Part shown: piece after piece, positions 32,888 through 43,375 of the stretch | How the letters are laid out: each line of letters begins with the position of its first letter | Numbering within the stretch: the stretch's first letter is position 1 | Assembly: GCA_025175895.1 (NCBI GenBank) | Contig: JAKLTH010000238.1 | Coordinates: 5,766,001-5,830,000, forward strand | Direction: 5' to 3' | Source of the DNA: Wurfbainia villosa | Lineage: Eukaryota > Streptophyta > Magnoliopsida > Zingiberales > Zingiberaceae | Length of the DNA stretch: 64,000 nucleotides | Position numbers and translations under genes: made by a program | The notes under the pieces: model-generated | The model's database searches: none | The model's input: only the letters and a program-made list of their open reading frames with translations | What the model was told of the DNA's origin: nothing

Positions 32888-34289
32888 TGTTGGAAGATCG
32901 GTGGCCGACTAGAGGGGGGGGGGGTGAATAGCCCAATTCGATGTAGATGGAAGTTGTTCGCTTAATCGTCTACAATTACTATTAGTGCAGCAGAAAACTA
33001 ACAATAAATATAATTAAGCAAATGCAAAGAATAAAGAAAGAGTAAACGCAAACGCAAGTATGTAACGTGGTTCACGACCCTTGCCACTAATCCATGACCG
33101 ATTCGTTCAAGTGAATCACCCCTCAATCGAATCCACTAGATTTGTCCTTTTGCCCAAGGAAAGTGGAGGTAACCCTTCTTACAATAAACACTCCTTCTTA
33201 CAATAGGATTGAAATAAAAGCAAGGAGAAGGAGTATAAATCGTGTGGAGCACTTAGGGGATACTTGAGAGCATGAACATTAACCTCCCCAAAGCCCACAC
33301 CCTCTCTTTTTATAGAGAGAATCGAAATCTTCCCGTTAGGCATGCAGTAGTCGACTGTTGCATGCCAGTAGTCGATTGCCGCCTTTGCAATGACTTCTGA
33401 CATCGTCTAAAATGCGATCGTCATCGTCCAACGATTTGCTTTGTAGTCGACTGACGATCTCATCAGTTCGACTGATCAGTCGACTACGAAGTGTTCTATG
33501 CCCGTGCCACTTTCGACAGTCGACTGCCACCTTTGGCAATCAACTGGTGATCGGACAATTCAGTCGAACACCAGTTGAACTCAATTCGACTTGGACCAGT
33601 TTGACTGTCAATACTTGGCAGTCGACTGATCTCGGGTAAACCTCAAAAAAATGGCTTGTTTGAGCATCCGATGGTCGGGTAAAACCTCAACCCACTTGGT
33701 TGAGCATTTGACACTCCCATTCGTCGAGTAAAACCTCAAACTAATATTTGAGCGTTTGACTTAACCACACGTCGGGTAAAATCTCAAACCCTAGTTTGAG
33801 CATCCGACTTGCTGGGTAAAACCTTAACTCACTCGGTTGAGCATCTGACACTTGACTTAGCCATTCGACCAAGTTTACCTATGAGCTACCATTTACAAAT
33901 TGCTCATTCTCTCATCTCCCTTGAAGTCCCTTGCCGAAGCTCTCTTTGCCCAACCACGTCCCTCAGATGCACCAAGCGTACAGCTTCACAATGTCATCCT
34001 TCGCGTCTCACCCTAAAATATACTTCCTTGGCTTCACTCCAATGCTCCTCGTCCGACGGTCCCTCGGATGCATCAAGCGCACGACTTCTGCAAAGTCATC
34101 CTTCATCAACTCAAAGACCCGAGTCATGAGATGGTGAACCCACCGATGCTTTCTTTAAGCCAACACATGTGTGAATTACTATGTCCTATATGACTTCAAC
34201 ACACATATCAAATCACATAAACATCCTAACTTAAACCTTTGTCACACACATCAAAATCTTAAATCATACTTGGGTTGATTGCCCTAACA
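32888..34289 (-). repeat. 3' LTR of element C (1402 bp)
   Basis: Bounded by TGTTGGAAGATC and GCCCTAACA. Contains CAGTCGACTG-type words at 33350-33625, a 60-bp dyad array at 33630-33870 and the LTR arm of the junction hairpin at 34225-34256. A run of 11 or more G near 32918 is a likely sequencing-sensitive homopolymer. Confidence 0.9.
33630..33870 (+). repeat. Dyad minisatellite inside LTR C (left copy)
   Basis: Four to five units of about 60 bp on the pattern GTCGGGTAAAACCTCAAAC then GTTTGAGCATCCGACTT. GTCGG pairs with CCGAC and CTCAAAC with GTTTGAG, so each unit is a hairpin. Mirrored at 37780-38010 in the other LTR. Confidence 0.78.
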
Positions 34290-35411
34290 ATCTCCCTCTT
34301 TTTGATGTGTGATAACCATGTTTAAGTTAGGTAAACCATTAAAAAAATACATAAGGCAAGAAAGTATGTAAAATAACATTAGTATCAAACACTCCCCCTA
34401 AATACATGCAACTCCCCCTTAACACATGCTTATTATCTTTCCCTAGCATGATTAACTTAAACCCAATATTTCTCCCCCTTTGGCACCATCAAAAACACTA
34501 AACATATGTTATATAACATGACATCAAGGTCTAAAGGAAGAAAAATATTAAAATCAGCCTCAAAACCTGTCAAAACAGATTAATGTGCTCGTGCATAGTC
34601 ATCAATCGACTGCTATCAGACTGACAGTCGACTAGCATGCAGTTTCAGCCTTTTCTGATTTCCGGACCGAAATTCAGAAATACATTAAAAATTATATAGA
34701 ATTCGAAAAATCATAAAAGTTTGAAAACATATTTCTTGTAAAGTCCTTTATCAATGAAAAATAAGTTTTCATAAAAATTCATTCAATTTTTCAATATTTG
34801 CTAAAAACTTAAAAATCTTAAAAACCTTCAAAGTTTTATCAATTTGAGAACCTAATTTTTCCTTGAAATGATTTAAAACATGAATACACAAATTATAAGA
34901 CAATAAATGGTTTTAAAAACATTTGAAATATCCAACCATGATTTTTGGGCAATATGTCTATGAATTAAACATATGCTTTCCCCATGATTAGTCGATTATT
35001 GCTATGACATGATATATGTAAATGACCATCTAAATGTCATAAGCATTAGTAGACCATTTGTATCAACCTAACATCTCACTCATGCTATGTTTTCAATCAA
35101 GTTAGCCTATAGTGAGTGTGAGATTACCTAAGGTATTTGTACTTAACCATCAATTTCATACAATTTCTATCAAGATTAAGCATTACTCAATCATGATCAT
35201 AAAGCAAGCATTGTTCATGAGTCACACATTATCATCACCCAACACTAAGTTAAAAATCATCATCCATATCATCCTAAGTCAACCATTTAACATGATATAA
35301 GTAAAGTCCACTTATGGTTGACTTTCCTAGGTTTTCCTAACCCTTGAGGATTGACTTGGGAACCCAATACAAATTCTTTCCAATGGGGTTCACCAAGTAT
35401 TCCTTTGGGAT
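34290..35411 (-). other. Polypurine tract and 3' non-coding region of element C
   Basis: Minus-strand AAAAAGAGGGAGAT abuts the LTR. 34299-34330 pairs with 34225-34256 in the LTR (core CACACATCAAAA with TTTTGATGTGTG). Additional CCCCCT runs near 34384, 34415 and 34472 are further polypurine tracts on the minus strand. AT-rich, no ORF. Confidence 0.65.
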
Positions 35412-37002
35412 TCATTTCCTAGCTATCATTGTAGTTTTAGCTTGACCCCTTACAATTAAACAATGGTAGGTCTTCTCATTCTTGGTTCCCTTATAATCTT
35501 GTCCTTTCTTGTTAAAACTTGCTCTTTGACTCCCAATTATCATGTTTAGGGTATTTGAGCCAATAGTAAATTTTTCTAGGGCCTTAGTAAGAAAATCTAC
35601 CTTTTCCCTTAAAGTTCTATTTTCTTCTACTAAGCATGCATCATTAACACTAGAAGAAATATCATTAACATGTGAACATGCATTTTTCAATTTTTCTTCA
35701 AGTTTTTTAATTTGATCAAGCATGCATTTATTTATCCTTTTAGCCCTAAACAAGTCCTTAGTCAAGCTAGTTATCATTGAAATAACATCTTGGGAGGGTA
35801 GTTTATTTACATTACTTACCCAATCCCCTTCCAATGATGATGATGATGATGAGGCTCCCCCTTCACTTGAGATCTCCTCACTTGAGCTTGTTTCTTCTTT
35901 TTCAGAGGAGGTGGAGTCCAAGTCTTCTATCGCCATAAGTGCAAGGTTTGTAAATGCTTGTTCTTCCTCCGATGAGGATGGATCATCCCATGTGACCTTC
36001 AAGTTTTGCATCTTCCCCTTTCTTTTTTTCTTGGATTTCTTTTCTTCATCCTTCTTCTTGATTCCCTTCTTCTTGTCTTCTTTCTTTCTTCTTTCTTCCT
36101 TGCTTTTGTTCAAGAGAGGATAATCATCCCTTATGTGTCCCTCTCCTTGAAAATTATAGCATATCATCTTCCTTCTTGGCCTTCTCCTATCATGAGACTT
36201 GTTAAATTTAAAATTATTTAAGGCACGTCTCACCTTCCTTACCATGTAGGTCTCTTCATTGCTATTCATAGAGGAGGAGAAGGATTCTTCATCGAATGAG
36301 GAAGGTGGAGTCTCCTTCTTCTTCTTCCCTTTGTTTGCTACTAGTGCCACTCCCCTTGGTTGACTCTTTGGTTCTTCTACTATACCTTCAAGTCTAGTTT
36401 CGTGAAGCTCCATAGTAGAGAAAAATTCTTCTAGAGTACTTATCTTTAGATTCTTTGATATGTAGAAGGAGTCCGCCATGAAGCTCTACTTAGATGATCG
36501 GAGAAATGCATCTATAGTCTTCATGATCATATCTCTATTGGAGAGCTTCTCCCCTACACTTGTTAAGCCGTTAACGATTTCTTTAAACCGAGAATGTAAA
36601 GAGAGTACCTTTTCTCCTTTTTCTAGCTTGATATTGCTTAATTGTGATTGAAGAAGATCCCGTCTTGTAAGCTTTGCCTCGGAAGTGTCTTCATGAAGCT
36701 TCAAGAGTTTTCCCCACATTTCCTTGGCACTTGTACACTCTCCAATTCGGTTTATCTCTTGTTGAGGGAGCACATTATATAGATGATGCTTGGCCTTTGA
36801 GTTTGCAAGGTGCTCCTCTCGTTGCTTCTTTGTCCCTAGATACATCGAAATCGGATTCCATAATAACCATTGTATCAAAGTCCGTTTCAAAGAATACCTC
36901 CATTCTTTTCTTCCACCATGTGAAGTCACCCTCGAACTTGGGTAGATGAATGTTGGAGTCGGTCATCCTGTCGTGCTTGTGTTGGCGATGAGTCTGCAAC
37001 AA
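35412..37002 (-). pseudogene. Gag of element C, broken
   Basis: Begins near 37002 with NIHLPKFEGDFTWWKKRMEV, shifts frame within the first 75 codons, then runs from about 36929 with IGECTSAKEMWGKLLKLHED and FKEIVNGLTSVGEKLSNRDM. An in-frame stop lies at 36486-36488. The frame continues to 35412 with a Lys-rich region and acidic Ser/Glu clusters. The zinc knuckle is degenerate: CYNFQGEGHIRDDYP has lost two of its cysteines. In the final residues (RKxxMIARK-type) the WVPK motif is lost. No pol follows. Confidence 0.8.
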
Positions 37003-37010
37003 GCTCCTTG

Positions 37011-37021
37011 CTCTAATAACA
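37011..37021 (-). other. Degenerate primer binding site of element C
   Basis: Plus strand CTCTAATAACA, two mismatches from CTCTGATACCA, two bases before the LTR at 37024. It is the only mutated primer site in the window. Confidence 0.7.
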
Positions 37022-37023
37022 CT

Positions 37024-38437
37024 TGTTGGAAGATCGGTGGCCAGCTAGAGGGGGGTGAATATCCAAATTTGATGTAGATGGAAGTTGTTCGCTTAATCGT
37101 CTACAATTACTGTTAGCGCACCGGAAATACTTACAATAAAGGCAATTAAGCAAATGCAAAGAATAAAGAAAGAGCAAATACAAACGCAAGTATGTAACGT
37201 GGTTTACGACCCTTGCTGCTAATCTATGACCGATTCGTTCAGGTGAATCACCCCTCAATCTAATCTACTAGATCTCTCCTTTTACCCAAGCAAGGTGGAG
37301 GTAACCCTTCTTACAACAAACACTCCTTCTTACAATAGGATTGAAATAAAAGCAAGGAGGAGTAGGAATCGTGTAGAGCACTTAGGGGATACTTGGGAGC
37401 ATAAACATTAACCTCCCTAAAGTCCACACCCTCTCTTTTTATAGGGAGAGTCGAAATCTTCCCGTTGGGCATGCAAGAGTCGACTGTTGCATGCCAATAG
37501 TCGATTGTTGCCTTTGCAACGACTTCTGACGCCGTCTAAAATGTTGTCGTCATCGTTCAATGGTCGACTTGGCAGTCGATTGGCAATCTCATCAGTTCGA
37601 CTGATCTCCTTGTAGCCGACTGATAAGTCGACTACGAAGCGTTTTGTGCCCGTGCCACTTTCGGCAGTCGACTACCACCTTTGGCAGTCGACTTTTGATC
37701 GGGCAATTTAGCCAAACACCAGTTGAACTCAATTCAACTTGGACTAGTTCAACTGCCAATACTTGGCAATCGACTGATGTCGGGTAAACCTCAAACAAAT
37801 GGCTTGTTTGAGCATCCGACGATTGGGTAAAACCTCAACCCACTTGGTTGAGCATTCGACACTCTCATTCATCGGGTAAAACCTCAAACTAATGTTTGAG
37901 CGTCCGACTTAACCAAACATCGGGTTAAACCTCAAACCCTAGTTTGAGCATCCGACTTACCGGGTAAAACCTCAATCCACTCGGTTAAGCATCCAACACT
38001 TGACTTAGTCATTTGACCAAATTCACCTATGAGCTACCATTTACAAATCGCTCATTCTCTCATCTCCCTTGAAGTCCCTCGCCGAAGCTCTCTTCATCCG
38101 ACCACGTCCTTCGGATGGACCAACCATACGACTTCACAATGTCATCCTTCGCATCTCGCCCTGAAGTCTGCTTCCTTAGCTTCACTCCAATGTTCCTCGT
38201 CCGACAGTCCCTCGGATGAACAAAACGCACGACTTCTGCAATGTTATCCTTCACCAACTCAAAGACCCAAGCCATGAGATGGTGAACCCACCAATGCTTT
38301 CGTCAAGCCAACACATGTGTGAATTATTAAGTCCTACACGACTTCAACATACATATCAAATCATATAAACATCCTAACTTAAACCTTTGCCACACATATC
38401 AAAACCTTAAACCATATTTGAGTTGATTACCCTAACA
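37024..38437 (-). repeat. 5' LTR of element C (1414 bp)
   Basis: Bounded by TGTTGGAAGATC and ACCCTAACA. Collinear with the 3' LTR, with scattered, mostly C/T or G/A differences; dyad array at 37780-38010. Confidence 0.9.
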
Positions 38438-38442
38438 ATAGG

Positions 38443-38970
38443 TTTCTGATCCAAAAATATCATGTCAAAATCATTAATAGTATTGTGGTGTTGATTTTGC
38501 ACCAGTGTTATATATGATGTTAGTTTTTCAAAATCAACACTATAGTAGTGTTGATCTTGTAAGACAAGCACACCATCATCATGCACCACAAGCACCATGT
38601 GTTGGTCTTGCATGACCAGCACCATCATGGTGTTGATAATCCAAATCACCACACCACCATAGTGCTGGGGTTGGTCTTGCATTAAGATCACATGTGATGA
38701 TTTTATTTTGATTTTAGTGATGATGTTGATTTTAAATATGGTGTGTATTTTGTATGCATGTAAAAGGAGAGAGAAAAGATTAATTTAAGAGAAAAGATAA
38801 GAAGAGAAAAATGTTGTATGTAAAGGAAAGAGTAAGGAGAAAATTTATCCGAATAATACAGAAATTTGGTTAACTTTTTGAGAAATAAGAAATTTCGATG
38901 CGCCTTTTAGGCATTGACAAACTTCATGTGCGTCCTTAGATAAATTATTGTATTTATTAACTGTGGTGAT
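38443..38970 (-). repeat. Right arm of the old long inverted repeat
   Basis: The reverse-complement partner of 13187-13696 plus 31102-31146. It carries the dyad minisatellite (38470-38690), the GTGATGATTTTATTTTGATT block, a GAGAGAAAAG purine block and CTTTTAGGCATTGACAAAC. It ends near GTGGTGATCCC at about 38965. Confidence 0.7.
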
Positions 38971-39009
38971 CCCAGCTAAATGTGGTGTAGTTGTAGAGTG
39001 TTTGTTCCT

Positions 39010-39188
39010 ATATAGATGACGTGGTGGTTAAGATATGACGGTGCTTACAGAAGTAGTATGGATCAATTGTGGAGAAGGTCTAAAGTACTTTCCTAGATTT
39101 AGATGATCTTCACTTATCTTGACCACAATGTCAAGGTTCATAAGATCCTCCATGATTTATCTCACTCATAATGACCATAGAACAGATC
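39010..39188 (+). repeat. Direct repeat, copy 2, upstream of the P450
   Basis: Counterpart of 12619-12790 (see that entry). It ends about 315 bp before the P450 start codon. Confidence 0.65.
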
Positions 39189-39503
39189 GATTGAAACCTT
39201 TTCAATCTTTTATAATAGTAGTTATAAAATATTTATTTAGATAATTAAGAATTTCTAAGTCATTTCCTACTATAATATATTTATATGATTTTTTTTTTCT
39301 AAATGAGAGTAAGCTCTGAGAATTGAGACGCTTAATTCTATCGAGACGTGTATCTATTAGATTTATTTCTTTTTAGAGCAATTGAAAGAGACGTTGACAG
39401 TTTTATATTTTCTTGATGTTTACTAGGTTGCCCCGAGGTGCCAATTGTCATTTAAAGCGAGGGAGGAGGAGGAGGGCGGAGCAGATCGGGAAGGTGATCG
39501 ACG
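39189..39503 (+). promoter_or_regulatory. Presumed P450 promoter and 5' leader
   Basis: AT-rich until about 39415, then a purine-rich leader (GCGAGGGAGGAGGAGGAGG). A TATA-like word (TTTATATTTT, about 39402-39411) lies roughly 95 bp before the ATG. No other cis-element can be claimed from sequence alone. Confidence 0.4.
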
Positions 39504-41189
39504 ATGTCTGTTGTTCCTTCCGCCGGCCGAGAGGAGTCCCAGCAGGGCCTCCAATTCTTCTTCACAGCGCTCCTACTCTTCTCCTTCACGACGTTGCTAC
39601 TCCTCTACCTACGCCGCAAGAAGACCGACAACGAACCCAGCAGCGTCCGCCTCGTACCCGGCCCACCAGGACTCCCCGTCATCGGCAACCTCCACCAGAT
39701 CGGCGACCTCCCCCACCGCTCCCTCCACCAACTCTCCCTTGCCTACGGACCCCTCCTCCGCCTCCGGCTCGGGAGCGTCACCACCCTCGTCGTCTCTTCC
39801 CCCGCCCTAGCCCGCGAGGTTTTAAAGACCCACGACCTCGCCCTCTGCTCCCGCCCCAGCCTCACGGTCTGGAGTCGCCTCTCCTACGGCGGCCTTGACG
39901 TAGGTCTCGCTCCCTACTCCCCCCGCTGGGTCCGCGCACGCCGGCTCTTCGTCGTCCACTTCGTCGGCCCGCGGCCGGTCCGAGGCATCGCCGAAGCGAG
40001 GGAGGAGGAGGTGCGCACCCTGATGCGTACCGTGGCCACCGCCGCGGCGTCCGGTCGCGCGGTCGATCTCAGCAAGAGTTTTATTTGCTTGGTGAGCTGC
40101 ATCACGAGCCGGGCCGTGTTCGGGAAGAGGTTCGCGCCGGCGGGGGAGTGCACGAGGAGCGAGATGGGGGGCATGATATCTCTGACGGCAGAGCTCTTGG
40201 GGGGGTTCGTCGCCGGAGACTTCTTCCCGTGGGCCCACCGCTTGCTCAACGCCGTCACGGGAGTGCATGGGAGGCTGAAGAGGAACTTCAAGGAGTGGGA
40301 CGACTTGTTCGAAATGGAAATTAAGGAGCGGGAAAGAGACGGCATCGGCGGCGATGACGACCACAGCTATGCCAGCATTCTGCTGCGCTTGCTCAGGGAG
40401 GAACAGAGCAACGACGAAGACGGCCTCACGAGGGACGGCGTCAAAGCTCTTCTCTTTGTAAAAAATCACGCACCATCCAAATTTTGGCAAATACGGAATT
40501 CTAAAACTTTGATATAGAGATTTTGCTGATCGAAAATGATTAATTTCCTCTCAATCAATCCCAAATTTTATCAGGACTTGATGTTCGCCGGAACGGACAC
40601 AACGGCGGCGACAATGGAATGGGCCATGGCGGAGCTAGTGAGGACTCCCCGAGCGCTCGCTAGAGCCCAGGAGGAAGTCCGCCGAGTGGCCGCCGGAAAA
40701 AGATACGTCGACGAGGGGGACCTCCAGCGGCTCAGCTACCTGCACGCCATCGTCAAGGAGATCCTCCGACTCCACCCGGTCGCCCCATTGCTGCTGCCCC
40801 GCGAGTGCCAGCAGAACTGCAAGCTCGCTGGCTACGACGTCGCCGCCGGCACTAGAATCTACATCAACGCTTGGAGCATCGGGCGCGATGCGGACACATG
40901 GGATAACCCCGACGAATTCCTCCCGGAGCGGTTCGAGGGCAGCTCCGTCACCTACATGGGGCAGTTCTTCGAGCTCGTGCCGTTCGGCAGCGGCCGGAGG
41001 ATGTGTCCTGGGATCTCGATGGCAGAGTCGGTTGTGTGGCTTACACTCGCCAATCTCCTACACGGCTTCGACTGGGCATTGCCGGCGGGTGTGAGAGGGG
41101 AGGATCTGGACATGAACGAGGTGTTTGGGGTCGTCACTAGCAAGAAGGAGCCGCTCGTGCTGATGCCAACTCCTGCGAAGTTACTGTAA
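39504..41189 (+). CDS. Cytochrome P450 monooxygenase, CYP71-clan (two exons)
   Basis: ER-anchored haem monooxygenase; substrate unknown. Exon 1 is 39504-40457 (318 codons); a 117-nt GT...AG intron spans 40458-40574 in phase 0; exon 2 is 40575-41189, giving about 522 aa, normal for A-type P450s. The intron sits just before the I-helix, the conserved position for the CYP71 clan. An N-terminal anchor at residues 17-37 is followed by RRKK and the Pro-rich hinge LVPGPPGLPVIGNLH. The C-helix has W-x3-R (RWVRARRL). I-helix AGTDTT (about 323-328), E-x2-R (KEILR, Glu379/Arg382), PERF (434-437) and haem loop PFGSGRRMCPG (Cys461) are all present. I see no disabling lesion. Exon 1 is very GC-rich, unlike the flanks. 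Family-level naming beyond CYP71-like needs alignment. Confidence 0.93.
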
Positions 41190-41204
41190 CAAGCCATCTC
41201 GGCC

Positions 41205-41700
41205 CAGCCGGGCCGGGTCGTTAAACACACCTGCCGTGGTCGTAGCTAACCGGCCGGATTATGGCCGAGCCGTATGTCGGCCGATTCCCGGCGAATGGCC
41301 CGCGATGTAGCAAGCTCATATTCCGAATCGCCCGAATCCCTGCGGCGTCGGGAAGGCGCCCGACACTGGCGGTCCTTCCCGGCCGGATCCGGCCGCGGTC
41401 GGCGGAATCAATAACCGGCAGCGGTGGCCACGGCCCTGCCGTGCGATGGGGCGGTCGGCGAATCGCGGCCGGAATCCGGCGAGAAGGCCGCCCGGCGCCG
41501 AGCGGTCCTTCCCCGGCGTATGTCTTGGCCGGGATTCGGCGATCCGGCAGTGCGGGCGTGGCGCCGCTGCGGCTGTGGCGGAATCGCGAATGCGCGCCGC
41601 TCCACAATCGGCCGGCGGGCTCTGCCGCCCGTCTTACCGCCGCGGCATGGCCGAGATGGCCAGACAATGGCAGCGGCCAGCAACAGCGATGATATGTCGT
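41205..41700. repeat. GC-rich CGGCCGG tract downstream of the P450
   Basis: About 500 bp rich in CCGG, GGCCGG, GGCGAATCG and GCGGTC words. Open frames exist in several phases on both strands, as expected for GC-rich DNA lacking stops; none resembles a protein. Its words (GAATCCGGC, CGCGGTCGGCG) recall the CG-rich tandem repeat at 62165-63800, so it may be a less decayed array of the same family (inference). Confidence 0.45.
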
Positions 41701-41754
41701 AGCGAGATTCTTATGCACTTCTTGATCGCGCGAGAATCAGCCTTGGAGATCATA

Positions 41755-41756
<2 letters not shown>

Positions 41757-41832
<76 letters not shown>
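41757..41832. repeat. (TA)38 microsatellite
   Basis: 76 bp of uninterrupted TA dinucleotides. Length is prone to assembly error. Confidence 0.97.
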
Positions 41833-41836
<4 letters not shown>

Positions 41837-41857
41837 AGGATCTTTTTTCCTTGATAC

Positions 41858-42120
41858 GATGTTTTCACAGTGGATTTCAATTACATCGTTGTTGGATTTT
41901 GATCGAATTACGATTGAAATTGATCGCGATTGTGATTGTCAATGGCTTCACTATAATTCGATCAAACTTCGATGTCTGTCAAACTGCGATCGAATTATAA
42001 TCGAAATCTGATTGAATTACGATCGCCATCAATTATAATGTTTATAGTCGTAATTCGATCGTTTTTGTATCAAAATTTAGTCGAAATCCGATTGATCGGA
42101 CAACAACGACGACTCTGATA
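41858..42120. repeat. Degenerate CGATCGAATTACGATC tract
   Basis: Repeated words TTGATCGAATTACGATTG, GCGATCGAATTATAATCG and TTACGATCGCC, partly self-complementary. It resembles an AT-shifted version of the tandem repeat at 62165-63800. The following GACGACTCTGATAGATT with TATAGTATTTATC resembles 62342-62392. Confidence 0.5.
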
Positions 42121-42900
42121 GATTTAGATATTGGTTATAGTATTTATCAATGAAAAAGAGTCATGAGCGTAGAGACTATATATTTTCCAATCACGAACAT
42201 CAACAGATAAAGAAATTATTGTCCACGCATCGCATAAGATGCACAATAGATTTTATATATATAACAGACACTCCACGATCCGTCAATGTAAAGTGTGGCC
42301 CTCACATTCAAATGTAATGTAGAGTCTCACCGTTCTCTCCTAATAAATATAAGATAACTAACAATAAAATTATTATTGGATTCGAATTCCAATAGCACGG
42401 AAGTTCAAAATAATACTTTTTTTGTTTATCATTATTAATTAATATTTAAAATTATTGGAGTAACAAATAATAAACCATAGTTAACTAACAAAGACAACTA
42501 TAATAAACCATAGTTAACTAATTTTTTTGAGGTAATGAGAAATTAATATTTAAAATTATTTGAGTAATATTCATTTTAAGTTGTCTTCTATCTCCCTCTA
42601 AAATTTTATTGGAATTCAAAATTTAAAATGTTTTTATTTTAAATCGTTGATCTTTATATATTTTGGGAGGTAATTATAGATAAACTATAAATACAGGGAC
42701 AGTACAATATCTTTAAAGAAAAGAAGGTCACGTTTTTTTCTAAACTTTGACAATTTTATATATGATGGTGGATATATATAAATTGGTGTTTGACAATATT
42801 GATCTAACCGTTAGCATTATTAATCTATGTAACATGTTCAGTCATTATTACATGCAGTAAGTGTTGCACATGCGTTATGGGTTTCGTATATGTTGCATTT
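42121..42900. other. AT-rich intergenic DNA
   Basis: No gene or terminal repeat recognised. Short near-duplicate ATTAATATTTAAAATTATT occurs at 42437 and 42541, and again at the window end (63970). Confidence 0.4.
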
Positions 42901-43375
42901 AGGGGTGTAAATGAATCGAGCCGGTTTACGAGTTTTTCGAGCCGGTTCGAATAATATTCGATTCGAATTCGAAATTATCGAATTCGAGCCGAACTCGAAT
43001 ATGTACAAATATTTTTCGAATCGAACTCGAGCCGAAATAATACTATTCAAACTGTTCGCGAACTGTTCGCGAACTTTTTTTTTTTTTAAAAAATCGAATA
43101 TTAAATCGAGTATTAATTTTCGAATATCAAACCGAGCCTCATTCGAATATTAAATCGAGCCTCAATTTTGAATAGTAATCGAACCGTTCGAATTAATATT
43201 CGAAAATTTCGAATCGAATCCGAACTCGAGCTTTGATTCGAATCGAATTCGAGCCAAAAATTATTAAATTTTCGAATTTCGAATCGAATTCGAATATCTC
43301 AATTCGAACTTTGAATCGAACTCGAATATTAAATTTTTTTAAAAATTCGATTCGATTCGGTTCGTTTAATTGCAT
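42901..43375. mobile_element. TTCGAATTCGAGC-rich element, MITE-like
   Basis: Begins AGGGGTGTAAATGAATCGAGC, a start seen in common plant non-autonomous DNA elements. The interior is a dense array of TCGAATTCGA variants (palindromic around TTCGAA). The other end (GATTCGGTTCGTTTAA) is roughly the inverted form of the start, but lacks the terminal CACCCCT. TTGCATTT before and TTGCATTC after could be an 8-bp hAT-like TSD; the incomplete right end makes this uncertain. Confidence 0.4.

Larger units (their letters stand above)
32888..38437 (-). mobile_element. Element C: non-autonomous, gag-only copia-type LTR element
   Basis: Complete 5.55-kb minus-strand element with the perfect TSD ATAGG (32883-32887 and 38438-38442), LTRs of 1402 and 1414 bp, a degenerate primer site, gag and a polypurine tract. 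No pol sequence exists in the 2.73-kb internal region. It is a different family from B (LTR starts TGTTGGAAGATC) but has the same TR-GAG organisation. Confidence 0.9.

Noticed and set aside
39822..40490. 222-codon minus-strand frame opposite P450 exon 1 (and a 143-codon one at 39914-40345)
   Set aside because: GC-rich exon with few stop codons on either strand; the plus-strand P450 explains the sequence fully and the antisense proteins have no domain.
40458..40517. P450 frame reading through to 40517
   Set aside because: A clean GT...AG intron restores the I-helix AGTDTT exactly at the conserved CYP71 intron site, so readthrough is not the gene model.
41221..42000. Several 90-180 codon frames on both strands in the GC-rich tract
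   Set aside because: Stop-poor GC-rich repeat, overlapping frames on both strands, one running into the (TA)n tract; no protein signature.
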